From Macrobrachium rosenbergii (lineage: Eukaryota; Arthropoda; Malacostraca; Decapoda; Palaemonidae): a DNA stretch of 64,000 bases. Location of the stretch: assembly GCF_040412425.1 (NCBI RefSeq), contig NC_089749.1:35458570-35522569 (forward strand). The letters run 5' to 3'. A program made the translations under genes and the position numbers. The notes under the pieces were generated by a model. That model was not told the DNA's origin. It made no database searches and saw only the letters and a list, made by a program, of their open reading frames with translations. Below, in pieces: positions 9,641-20,944 of this stretch; the stretch's first letter is position 1, and the number at the start of each line of letters is the position of its first letter.

Positions 9641-12340
9641 CAAAGCTACCCCTGAGGGGACAGCTTCTGCAACGATGATAGAACGCCAAAGATGACTAGC
9701 TCTAGCCGGGCTGGCTGCTCCCAAAGTTGGGAACACGGGGCAGGAGCCAGAATGGAAGTTTGATGAAAGGTGACCGAGACCCAGAGGAAGACAGATACTT
9801 CTCCTGAAGGATATCCACCACCAGGTCTCGGCTATGTTGCTGTCATATAGTCCAGTGACTTGACAGTCATTCCTTCATCAAAGACCAGCAGGAGGAGAAC
9901 ACTGTTCTGAGTGTTCTCCCTTCCTCTCCTCCCTCTGCCCTCTTCCTGATTGGAAAGAAGCTTGAAACAGACACATGTATGCACACTTTCTAAGAAGAGA
10001 ATGAGGAAGGCTGGGCATTCTGCGAGCGCCTTTCGCAGCCTGAGACTTCTTAGGGGCTGAGGGAGGGCTAGCCAGCCATTGCCCAGAGGACAAGGCAGTT
10101 TCCCTGTGTCCCTCTTCTTAGCACCAGAATTGCCCACAGGTTGCTGTCTGGTACTGGGTAAGGCAAACCCATCCCCAGACTGGAACAGTGTCAGAAAGCA
10201 GAGTCCTCTTCAGGAATGATCACAGCCAAGGAGGCAAAGTCTAAAAAAGTGAAGGATCATGGATTCATCAGGAGTCTACCTGAAGGGACACCATAGCGGT
10301 GTCCTCCAGGTTTGCAGTCTCTTGTTGCGAGAGAGAACACCCTTCCTGGCAAAGGGAAACAGTGAGAGACCCCGAGTCCAGACGAGCCTGGGCCAGGACA
10401 ATCTGCTAGTCAGCATAAGACCCCTCTAAGGTAAGACGAATTGCTTCTGTTGAGAAAGAGGAAGGGGAAGGAGCTTGACTGGGTGGCTCAACCAAAAATA
10501 AACTCCTTGTCCAGGGAAAAAGCATTCATCTGGTCACGAATGCGCATATAGCAAGCAAGGACTGTGGCAGTCCCAGTGAAACCCCCTGCAAGGAGCAGTG
10601 AACAGTTATTCACAGGGGCTGCCATGGTCCTCTCCCTGAGATCATTGCACTGACAAATTGTCATGAAGATCTCCGCGAAGAAAATCGAGGGTGTCCACAT
10701 CCCGAAGAAGACCCTCGAGTCCTTTTGGGGTGCTAAACTCTCTATTTCTTCTCCTTGGAGGGATAACCTCGCCAGAACCCAGTAAACCATCCTCGACACT
10801 TGGATGTATGGAGAGCTGATCAGAGAACTGAGCCCAAGATGTAGATTCTCGTAGCGGAAGTCCAAAAAGAAACAAAACTCGGAGTCCACTCTATCCGACT
10901 CACATCCCCCGGCAGCAACCAAAAGGGTTTGAGAAAAGAGGAGAGGAGAAAAGCAATCTTACCTGTCTTGCTAGAGGAACCAGTTAGAGAGGCCAACTGC
11001 GAGCGATCATCAACCAGAGGTGATGACAGCAGCACAGAAGGAGGAGAGCGCTAACACCACAGCGAAGCGCTAACCTGAAGAGAGCAAAAGTTCACTTGAG
11101 CTGAGTCTCCTGAAGGAAGGAGAACCTCAACAGCATTTGATTCACCAAACTGAGTGAGCTGGTTAGTAGGTCAAGCCAAGCGAGCCAAGTTGATCTGAAC
11201 CGATCATGTAAACACGGTCGGTGGCTTGGTGAGCAAGCAGGGCTGAGCCGAGCCAAGCTGGGAAAGCTCAGCTGTGAACTAATGCTGTCCTCAAGACATG
11301 CTTTAATCTCCTTCGAGGCTGAAGCCCCTTGAAAAGAAGGCTTAAGGGGGATTCTTGTCTGCTAACCCGAGTGCTCGAACACAAGTGTCCGAGACATGAG
11401 TTGCGGAACTGACTGAGTATTCAAAACGAAGCAGGCAGGAAGTGTCGAAACACCTGAATGTTTCGACACCTTCTCTCGTCCTGTGTCAAAACCAGACCGG
11501 AGAGTGAACTCCTTAGTACTGGTTTGGGGAGTGCCTGAGATTCCACAGAATCCCGGACACTTGAAGACTTGCTAGTCAAGCACTCACAGTCCCACGGAAT
11601 CCGAGTGCTCACTGAGTGCTCAGTGAGACTCCTGAATCTCGTAAGCACAGTCATTGGGAGTAAGCTCCTCTCGGCTTCTGAAGAAAACCGAGGAGGGACA
11701 GGCACAGAACCAGTCTTAGATGTAGACTTCCAAGAACTGGAATCGAGAGTGTGTGCACTCAAGGCCCCCAAGACACAAGACCCCAATGGGGAATGCGAAT
11801 CGGTTCCCAACCCCAAGGGCCTGAAGAGAGGTAGTCCCTCAGAAGTCCTGCAGGACCTCTGAAGGGAACTTCCTCCTTGCCTCTCTAGGCACTCGAACCC
11901 TTGGGACTGAGATAACGTCGACAATCTATAAGACCCAGTAGGTTAACAGGTGGCAACGTCTACAAATGTTCCACTTATGTCAGCCAATCATTAGGCTCTG
12001 CAAAATGGAGACCTAAGGTTTTCGCTCAGTATTTTTTTTCTGTATGATACAATAGGTCTTTCGGAGATGGATATCAAAATGTACTGGGAATTCGTTAATA
12101 GAATGTGAGTTTCACGTCAGCAGGCCTATCTCGCCAAAATATCAATGGCCTCCTGTTCTTTACTTATGTACAGAGCCTTATTGGAGCGATCTAGTGATTA
12201 ACGGATATCTCAACACTAAGTGCAGTGGAGACAGAACAAAATCATATACTCCCGATAAATGGACGTTAGTACAAAAAATTGTTACAATTTATAATTGTTT
12301 GCAAAGAAACCATCACCCTCTTATTCAGGGTGCCTCTCCA
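9641..12340. other. Unclassified; possibly the upstream part of the DIRS-like element
   Basis: Several short minus-strand frames (9832-10137, 10488-10922, 11421-11924) are Ser/Pro/Leu-rich and match no family I recognise. By position they could be the Gag-side ORF of the DIRS-like element at 7640-9640. Around 11150-11290 there are clustered GAGCCGAGCCAAGC and GAGCCAAG motifs, a local short repeat. No promoter or RNA gene is apparent. Confidence 0.3.
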
Positions 12341-12349
12341 TATATATAC

Positions 12350-12460
<111 letters not shown>

Positions 12461-12482
12461 CATATATACATACATACATATA

Positions 12483-13709
12483 TTTTTACGAATTTCCCTG
12501 GGGTTATGTGATTTCTAGAGATTTTTACAGGCCGTCAACGGAACTTTATTTATTTGGCCTTGGAGTTCTGACTTACGTAAAGGGAAATCGTAAAAAACAA
12601 AGAATAGGGGATGATTTTAGGAGCTGAAGGCTCTACTTCATTAGGAAATGTTACGTAAACACTTGGGATAAATTAAGGAATTATATTTACTAAAGAAAAG
12701 CACTAGAAGGGAAAATGGGTAATTGAATTGTTAAAGGGCTTGCAACGCCTGAAGATCCTCCTACTGGAGTCTTGAATAAGAGCAAGGCACAGTCCAAGAT
12801 CAGTCCACTGCTAATAGGTCCCTCTGCAAGGGAGATTTACACATTGCACGCCAATAAAGGAAACATATAACACAGAATATGACTCGAGTCTGCACTGAGG
12901 GTGCCAAGGACTCAAGGGATAACTGAACACTTTACACTGGAACACAGAACATTAGCAATGGCACTGGATAAAATGGCACAAGGATAGAGGTAGAATACTG
13001 GCGCCCAATAATTCTTCTAAAGGTCAAACTGTCATGACTGAAAAAGTCTTTACTCGCACTTTACCTTAGGGGAAGCGGGTCCCTGGCAAAGAATGGCGAG
13101 GGACAATCACTTGTATGGCGATGCACACTATCCCTTGGACGATCCACTTGAGGATGACTGTAGAGATGGTACCGAGTCTGGAGTCGGACAGGGGGGAATG
13201 AAGGTCTCTCAGCACTTCTCACACACGTACAATTTCTATGGCGAACTGCCGGTTAACTGCTAAGACCCAACTGCATACTGCTTGACTGCCGACTGCCTCC
13301 CCAACTAACTGCCCAACGACTACTCAGCGACTACCTGAGATGTCTCCTGTCCTCTTTTTAAGGCCTCGGGCGAGTGTCCTGACCGAGAGCAAAGATTGGT
13401 GACCGTGTGCAAAAGATGTCATTTGCCCAGGTGTTCAGCCATCTGGTTGCCTCTTCCCAGAGATCCTGCGAAAGGAAAGACAATTCAGCAGCTTAATCTA
13501 CTTAAGCAGTTTAGTTGGGCTAAGTTGTTTAAGGGAGTGGCACCCAGCCCCGTATCTTTGCCCTTTTAACCGTGTCATCTCAATATCTGTTTCAGGTAAA
13601 GAAAGAGACAGATCGAAATGTTGATAACTTTGTTTTGATATCTAGGTTCTACTTTCAATAAACTAAGTGCAAATTAAGGGTTGGTTGTGCAACGACTTCT
13701 TATATTATA
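12483..13709 (-). repeat. Left long direct repeat (3' LTR) of element G
   Basis: About 1.23 kb, matching 19609-20856 along its length with scattered substitutions and small indels. It starts at TTTTTACGAATTTCC and ends at ACTTCTTATATTATA. No ORF of note. On the coding strand it is preceded by a GAAGAAGTGGTGAG purine run, a possible polypurine tract. Confidence 0.88.
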
Positions 13710-14890
13710 ATAGCTCACCACTTCTTCAGGTGCGCATGTTGATATTCAAGAAGTCGGCACAGATGCTTTACGTTACTCTTCTCAACACACAAAAAAAAAA
13801 AAATGGAAAAGCTGTTCTTTACTTTATCTCCCTCACAAAATGGAAAGAAGCTTTACTTTATTTCCAACACACATTAATAGTAACTACTTTAATATGGCAC
13901 ATTAATTTCTTCAAATTTACGGTATACGTTACTTTAATATTACGAGGACAAGGTAATTTTGAGGCAGGTGACAAAATGTAAGAATTAATTTACATATAAG
14001 TTCCTTAATTCTAAATAAACAGAGGAATGCGGTTAGTATCCCTTGAAGAGGCGGTGTAATGATAACACAGCATCTATTTCTTTAAATGTCATCCCCTTTA
14101 CGAGATATTGTAATGACGGTACCCAAATCGCTTTGCTCAATGCTTAGCTTACAGTTCAAAGGATCGCCAACTCGACAGTTGACAGCTGACAACTTACAGT
14201 ACACTGGGGAATTTTGACAGCTGTGGGCGAGCGAGAGTATTCGCGAGTTTTAATTCGCTAACTTTAAACAACGCTAATTTTATGCTTCCACGGGCCATGA
14301 CTCAGGCAAAGTCTATAAATAGATACTCGCTCAATGTTATGACAGGATAAGCAGACAAATTTAATGACGGGGGTCTGGGACAAAAGTAGAATTCTTAGAG
14401 AAAAAAACAAAAACAAAAGGAAAAATGAACAGAATGATACAAGTGAGGGGCGTGACCGCGTGCTAAAAGGCGGGACACGTCTCTTGGTTAACGAAAGTGG
14501 CGTTAAAATCACAAAGGCAGGGGCCTGTGACTCGCAGTTCGTTAAAAGCAGATACACAGAAAAATAAATAAATGAATAAAAGAGTAAGTGATATGCGCAG
14601 AAGAGCCAATGAAAGCAGAGTGAGGTATTTAGTGCTTATGCAAGAATTTATCTTCCGTTGCCTATAGTCTACGGCCCGGACTATCTCTCAGCCCAAGGGG
14701 TGAAAAAGGGGACCCACAGGGCGCGACTCCTTCAGGAAGAGCTGACAAGCATGCCCTGTGCCAAGGTATGGGCGCAACGGCATGCCACTTCCCACTCTGT
14801 TATTCTTACTGCTTTATAACAAAATGATTTATATATTTAGAGGGGGATGGTATCCCGTATTTTAATTGCCTCTTGAGGTGATAATATAAG
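13710..14890. other. Non-coding 3' part of element G
   Basis: Lies between the protease/proline-rich region and the 3' LTR, where pol would be expected. It is A/T-rich with an A-run near 13790. No RT, RNase H or integrase motif was found in any frame. Confidence 0.5.
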
Positions 14891-14899
14891 AAAAGTTTA

Positions 14900-15839
14900 A
14901 ATTAGGAAAGATCAACAGAGAAGGATAAGGGATAGAAGTTCCAGAGGAACGGAAGAAGATAGTGGAGGGCCTTGACATCCTCTTCCGGACTGAAGGTCCC
15001 AAGACCTTCGAAAGATGAAGGGGTGGCACAGGTGCCAGAAGAGCTCTTTGTAGACTACCTGGAATTTCCCACGCCCGTGGTAATTCCGCCGCGAATCTCT
15101 CCTACTTCGACAGTCGTCCTCGGACGGGAAATCGGGGGGCCTGAGGCCGGAGGGCGGCATGGAGTGCCACCTGTGTCAGCTGCTGCGACAGCTGACACAG
15201 GGTTCTTCTTCGCTAGTTCTACCATGATCCGTCGCAGCTCTCGGAGTTCATTGGCCAAGTGAGAGATGGCAGAATCCAGACTTGCGATTGTGTCTGCGAA
15301 GGACTGAGACAGAGAGGAGGCAGTTGGGGTGGGGGCGTGAGAGCCTTGCAGTTATCAATGACCAGCTCAGGCACGGGTTGCGAGGCCGCACCTTTAGGTG
15401 GACTTCTGCTGTGGTCAGGAGGAGCCGTCTCTCTTACTGACACTGGTAGCGGTGCCAGGCCGGGAGAAGAAAGGGGGTCTTGAATTGGATCCCTTGAATG
15501 GAGATCGGGGGCGTGCTCTGGCGCTGGCACTAAGGCAGGGTCAGGCACTATCAGTGGTTTCTTGTGCTCGTCGGTCAGGACGGACGGAGCTTGGCACTGC
15601 TTGGTGCATGCAAGTGGCACTGGCAGGGATTTGGCGTCTCCTGGAGGGAGATCTGATTGGGCCCTGGCACTGAGGCAGGGCTGGGCACTGGAATTGGATC
15701 AGGAATCGATTGAGGGGGCCACTGTACGTCATACTCAGGTGGCACTGGTAGGAACTTCACGTCCTTATGGTAGCCAGGGGGCGCCAGTCTTGACTGGGGG
15801 AAAAGTGGGGGAGGATTACTCGCGCCTGAGGAATGAGTT
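14900..15839 (-). other. Proline-rich coding-like region after the protease
   Basis: Minus-strand frames (15575-15907, 15219-15620, 15055-15258) are rich in Pro, Ser and Ala, with a short helical piece, NELRELRRIMVELAKKNP. They continue the Gag-protease region through frame changes. No RT motifs are seen. A spacer in the protein or a degraded linker are both possible. Confidence 0.4.
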
Positions 15840-16270
15840 GGGGAATGTGGACCCCTGGATTGTTGTGACTTCTGTGGGACTGAAAGCCTGTCCCAGGATG
15901 ACGTCATAGCCTCCGGAAAGATAGCTTGCTACTGCAAGACTTCAAAATTTTGATTGATGAGGTCTTGTGACTCTCAATTGGACCACAGGGAGTATCATTT
16001 TAAATTTATTTACTCCCTCGATCGTTACGAGTTTTTGTCTATTGACAATAGCTCCACAGGGAACTCTATCCCTTCGTATGAGGGAGATTTGCTCGACAGT
16101 GTCATCGAATGCCTTGACTTGGCGAGCGTGGTAGCTGCCTCGGGGAGGGGCCACATATACGGGACCTTTGGTGGGAGGGTCCAAGGACTCGGAATTTGTG
16201 ACGACCAAGGCGACGGTGGGAGTATTGGCTTTATTATTTTTAGGGCACTTCGCTGCACGCCGTGCAAAAG
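15840..16270 (-). pseudogene. Retroviral-type protease of element G
   Basis: Minus-strand peptides read KAFDDTVEQISLIRRDRVP, then LVTIEGVNKF, and finally GGYDVILGQAF, matching the active-site loop and the DVILG end motif of LTR-retrotransposon aspartic proteases. The expected DTG reads DTV, so the catalytic loop is damaged. The domain follows the Gag knuckle after about 40 residues. A proline-rich tail follows instead of RT. Confidence 0.65.
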
Positions 16271-16335
16271 GTTTGGCTAAAATCTCTTCGCACTGCCCCT
16301 GTGGAGGGCGCAGATGAGTTATTGGGTGGTTTTCC

Positions 16336-18253
16336 GGGAGAGGGTTGATTTCGGCACGAGTCAGAGGAATGCCCCGTCTCTTTACAATAATGGCAAGTTA
16401 GGGCTTGGGGGGATTTGATCCTCCAAGGAGGGGCGGGGGATTTATCTTCCGCCCCATGGATCCTTCCCGAGAGTGGTGAGTCTCCCACATCTGCTATCCG
16501 GCAACACTCGGTGAGTGCAGCAGGGGCTTTTTCTACTACGAGTGGCCAGGGCAGGAGGGGCGTAGCGCAGGAAATGCTCAAACTTTAATTTCTCGAGTAC
16601 CTCGGCAGCGCTAGTGGCTCCTTCAGTCTAGACTCGAGCCATTTTGCTAATGCCCGCTCAGAATGGTATGCCCAATTGGACCAAGTCTGGCCTGCTTCTC
16701 TTGGCTGCTCTCCCCAACGCCTCCTCCACCGCTCGGGGGTAATCTCGTACGCCTTGGTAACCGCTTGGCGTGTGGCTTCCCATTTTCCCCTATCCTCTGC
16801 TGAAAGGGCATGGTAGGCAACAAGTGCCTTCCCTCCCAGGAATTTAGTGAGAACAAGAGAGAGTTCCGCGGGGGAGAGGGTGCAGCACTCCAGGACTCTT
16901 TCGGCCCTCTCAATCCATACTTCAGGTTCTGCCTCTGTCCATTTTGCCATGAACAAGTGAGCTTGGCTGAGGGCACTCATTCCTGCCCCAGGAGGGATGG
17001 TTGGCGTTCTGCCGTTCTACCATCTGGAGGTCATGGGCGCGCTGTCATTCTCGCTCCTCTCTCTCCATCTCCTCTCTTTTTCCTGGGCGATTCTTTCTTT
17101 CTTCTACCATCTGCCTTTCCATCTTCTTTCTTTTCTCCTGGATGATTCTCTCTTTTTCTCTCTCTTGGTCCTCTCTCTCTCTCCTGGGGATTCTTTCTTT
17201 CTCCCTCTCTGTTCTATCTCTTCTCTTTTCTCCTGGGCGATTTCTCTCTCTTGCCTTTCCATCTCTTTCTTTTCTCCTGGGTGATTCTCTCTCTCTTTTG
17301 TTGGGCGATTCTTTCTTTCTCCTCTCTTGCCGTTCTATCTCTTTCTTTTCTCCTGGGCGATTCTTCTCTCTTGCCTTTCCATCTTCTTTCTTTTCTCCTG
17401 GGTGATTCTCTTTTTCTCTCTTGCCGTTCTCTTCTCCTGGGGATTCTTTCTTTCTCCCTCTCTTCCATCTCTCTCTCTCTTGCCTTTCCATCTTCTTTCT
17501 TTTCTCCTGGGTGATTCTCTCTTTTCTCTCTCTTGCCGTTCCACCGCCTCTCTCTCTCAAGGATTCTTTCTTTCTCTTGCCGTTCTATCTCTTTCTTTTC
17601 TCCTGGGCGATTCTCTCTCTCTCTCTTGCCTTTCCATCTTCTTTCTTTTCTCCTGGGTGATTCTCTCTTTTTTCTCTCTCTTGCTCTTTCCATTCTTTCT
17701 TTCTCCCTCTCTTGCCGTTCTATCTCTTCTCTTTTCTCCTGGGCGATTCTCTCTCTCTCTCTTGCCTTTCCATCTTCTTTCTTTTCTCCTGGGTGATTCT
17801 CTCTTTTTCTCTCTCTTGCCGTTCCACCGCCTCTCTCTTCTCCTGGGCGATTCTTTCTTTCTCCCTCTCTTGCCGTTCTATCTCTTCTCTTTTCTCCTGG
17901 GCGATTCTCTCTCTCTCTCTTGCCTTTCCATCTTCTTTCTTTTCTCCTGGGTGATTCTCTCTTTTTCTCTCTCTTGCCGTTCCACCGCCTCTCTCTTCTC
18001 CTGGGCGATTCTTTCTTTCTCCCTCTCTTGCCATTCTTTTCCCCTCTCTTGCCGTTCTATCTCCCTCTCTTTTCTCCTGGGCGATTCTCTCTCTCTCTCT
18101 CAAATCTTGCCTCTTGGCTTCTCTTTCCGCCTTGGCATCATCCACTCTCTCTTGAACCCATTCCCTCAGGGCTTGTCCTGATAGTCCCATGTCTTTTCCA
18201 GCGGACATGTAGAATTTTAAGTACTCATTTTGTTGGGCTCTGGCAGTAGCCAT
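16336..18253 (-). pseudogene. gag of element G with expanded Glu/Arg/Lys repeat, frameshifted
   Basis: The start at 18253 gives MATARAQQNEYLKFYMSAGK, then WVQERVDDAKAEREAKR, a charged helical lead-in. From about 18110 to 17045 follow some 20 imperfect copies of a 16-18-residue unit of the type RIAQEKREEMERQEREKE, predicted as a coiled coil or single alpha helix. The capsid part follows at 16980-16590 (WIERAERVLECC..., AYHALSAEDRGKW, YEITPERWRRRW), and the knuckle CHYCKETGHSSDSC at 16353-16395 (CX2CX4HX4C). At least three frame changes occur, two inside the repeat array and one after the capsid. Family members usually have a short charged segment before the capsid, so the array looks like a lineage- or copy-specific expansion. 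Confidence 0.8.
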
Positions 18254-18589
18254 CTTGAAATAATGGCTATATGGACTGGACCTGCTAGAGAATCAAATAT
18301 GTCTGAGAAGACTCAGGTTGTCTGAAAAGACTTAATTGCAAGATTCTGAAACACTCAATTGTTCAGACTGAATGAGAATTGATATGTCTGACTAAGACAG
18401 TTGATCAGTAAGTCTGAGGAGACTTTGTTAAAATTTAATATGTCTGAGTAAGATGTGGTTGTTCGTGGCAAACGAATTTTAATATGCATCTCGGAAGACG
18501 TAACTGGATTTTATGTCAAGCACGGACTTGGCCGGCTGTAGCGTGAAATTAAGGCGTTGTTCTAATGAACTGGAATGCTCAATCCAGTA

Positions 18590-18890
18590 AGGGCTTGGAT
18601 GTGTGTGAAATACACTAATATAAGGTCTCATAAGGACTTGGATTTTGGTTTTCCCGTAGGAATTAGAAATTCTCGCTTTGTAAGATGTAGAATTTAGTGG
18701 AGTCTCGTAAGACTTGGAATTTGGTTTGCCCGTAGGACTAGGAAATTCTCGCCTCGTAAGACTTAAGAGTTTTTAGCGGAGTCTCTTAAGACTTGAATTG
18801 GGATCCATCCCTTAGGACTGAGAAATTGGGTTGGTCTTGTAAGACTTGAAAATAGGATTTGTCCCATAGGACTTGAAGTTACGAACGGGA
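18590..18890 (-). repeat. Short imperfect tandem repeats in the element G leader
   Basis: About four copies of a ~70-bp unit built from (G)TCTCGTAAGACTTGG, then a CCCGTAGGA(C/A)T block, then GAAATTCTCG. They lie in the 1.35-kb untranslated leader between the primer site and gag. A related TCTGA(G/A)AAGACT motif recurs at 18300-18430. Confidence 0.6.
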
Positions 18891-19595
18891 TAAAACCACC
18901 ACCAAAGAAAAACATTTTGCTGAGAATATAGGTACACAGGGAGGGAGGGGGGTGGTTGTTAAAGGTCGTCTGATGCTCACCGGAGTTATTTTTAAACTCA
19001 GTGTGAATGAAACAGTCTATTTATAGACCGTCTGGGACTCCGGGGAATTTCCTGGGATGAGCGGATAACAGTAAAATGACCTTGTAATTTTCCCTAAGAG
19101 CAGAGTTCAAAATTTCGCTTTCCTAACACCTAATTCGAGTTTTAGCTAATCTGAGAGAGAGTATTTCAGCAATGCAAGCTGATCTTATCCTACGGGGGAG
19201 TTCGTCCGTGCCTAAATAGTCTCGCTAATCCGAGATGAGAAGTAAAATTTAACACAGAGGAATGTCTTTCGCACTATTCCTCGAAACAAAAAAAAAAAAA
19301 AAATAGTTAGCACTGATTATTTCCTAACCACCCATCCTGAAAGGCATGCATTAACAAATCTCTTCTCTCAGTGAATGCATGCGTCCCTATTCCTAATTCC
19401 TAGGAACAATCACGATTGTAAAAAAAAAAATTTGCTAAGATAAACACATTACTTACGTGGAACTCTCTTGTTCTGTGCTCTTGGTACCAGGTTCGGAATT
19501 TGTCTCGCACCCAGCTTAGCTTTGCTAATAGCTGATCTGGCGAGTTGCAAATGCAAACAATAGAGGGGAAAATGCAACTGCTAAACAAGATCTAT

Positions 19596-19608
19596 AGGAA
19601 GGTCGCCA
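19596..19608 (-). promoter_or_regulatory. Possible primer binding site of element G
   Basis: TGGCGACCTTCC on the minus strand begins exactly where the long repeats stop matching. The TGG start fits pairing to a tRNA CCA end. I cannot name the tRNA. Confidence 0.45.
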
Positions 19609-20847
19609 TTTTTACGAATTTCCCTGGGGTTATGTGATTTCTAGAGATTTTTACAGGCCAGCAACGGAAACTTTATTTATTTAGACTCTGAGTTCTGACT
19701 TACATAAAGGGAAATCGTAAAAAACAAAGAACTAGGGATGATTTTAGGAGCTGAAGGCTCTACTTCATAAGGAAATGTTACGTAAACACTTGGGATAAAT
19801 TAAGGAATTATATTTACTAAAGAAAAGCACTAGAAGGGAAAATGGGTAATTGAATTGTTAAAGGGCTTGCAACACCTGAAGATCCTCCTACTGGAGTCTT
19901 GAATAAGAGCAAGGCACAGTCCAAGATCAATCCACTGCTAATAGGTCCCTCTGCAAGAGAGATTTACACATTACATGCCAGTAAAGGAAAAATATAACAC
20001 AGAATATGACTCGAGTCTGCACTGAGGGTACCAAGGACTCAAGGGATAACTGAACACTTTACACTGGAACACAGAACATTGGCAATGGCACTGGATAAAA
20101 TGGCACAAGGATAGAGGTGGAATACTGGCACCCAATAACTCTTCTAAAGGGCAAACTGTCGTGACTGAAAAGTCTTTACTCGCACTTTACCTTAGGGGAA
20201 GCGGGTCCCTGGCGAAGGATGGCGAGGGACAATCACTTGTATGGCGATGCACACTATCCCTTGGATGATCCACTCAAGGATGACCGTAGAGATGGTACCG
20301 AGTCTGGAGTCGGACAGGGGGGAATGAAGGTCTCTCAGCACTTCTCACACACGTACGATTTCTATGGCGAACTGCCGGTTAACCGCTAACGGCCCAACTG
20401 CATACTGCTTGACTGCCGACTGCCTCCCCAACTAACTGCCCAATGACTACTCAGCGACTTCCTGAGATGTCTCCTGTCCTTCTCTTTTTAAGGCCTCGGC
20501 CGAGTGTCCTGACCAAGAGCAAAGATTGGTGACTGTGTGTAAAAGATGCGTCATTTGCCCAGGTGTTCAGCCATCTGGTTGCCTCTTCCCAGAGATCCTG
20601 CGAAAGGAAAGACAATTCAGCAGCTTAATCTGCCTTTAGAAGGTTGTTTTGAGCAGCTTAGTTTGGCTAAGCTGCTTAAGGGAGTGGCATCCAGCCCCGT
20701 ATCTTTGCCCTTTTAACCGTGCCATCTCAATATCTGTTTCAGGTAAAGAAAGGGATAGATTGAAATGTTGACAACTTTGTTTTGATATCTAGGTTCTACT
20801 TGCAATAAACTAAGTGCAAATTAAGGGTCGGTTGTGCAACTACTTCT

Positions 20848-20856
<9 letters not shown>
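19609..20856 (-). repeat. Right long direct repeat (5' LTR) of element G
   Basis: Copy of 12483-13709. On the minus strand it ends in TTCGTAAAAA, directly followed by TGGCGACC (19608-19601). Its outer end runs into a (TA)n array. Confidence 0.88.

Positions 20857-20941
<85 letters not shown>
20854..20941. repeat. (TA)n microsatellite at the right edge of element G
   Basis: About 43 TA units directly after the right long repeat. It mirrors the array at 12353-12456, consistent with G having inserted inside one TA array. Confidence 0.96.

Positions 20942-20944
<3 letters not shown>

Larger units (their letters stand above)
12483..20856 (-). mobile_element. Element G: large LTR retroelement with gag-protease and no RT seen
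   Basis: Two direct repeats of about 1.23-1.25 kb (12483-13709 and 19609-20856) enclose 5.9 kb. The interior codes on the minus strand for a Gag with a retrotransposon-type capsid, a CCHC knuckle and an aspartic protease remnant (18253 to about 15840). A proline-rich tail follows. I see no RT, RNase H or integrase in the remaining 1.2 kb before the left repeat. The right repeat is followed on the minus strand by TGGCGACC, a plausible primer site, and the left repeat is preceded by a purine-rich stretch. The Gag core resembles that of vertebrate SCAN-like and Gmr1-type gypsy elements. It may be a non-autonomous derivative. Canonical TG...CA ends are not evident, and both outer edges are (TA)n. 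Confidence 0.75.

Noticed and set aside
11421..11924. 167-codon Ser-rich minus-strand ORF
   Set aside because: As a gene: no recognised domain and a similar-length shadow on the other strand; kept only as part of an unclassified region that may belong to the DIRS-like element.
17001..18249. Long plus-strand ORFs rich in Ser/Leu/Phe over 17.0-18.2 kb
   Set aside because: Antisense shadow of the Glu/Arg/Lys repeat in the minus-strand Gag of element G.
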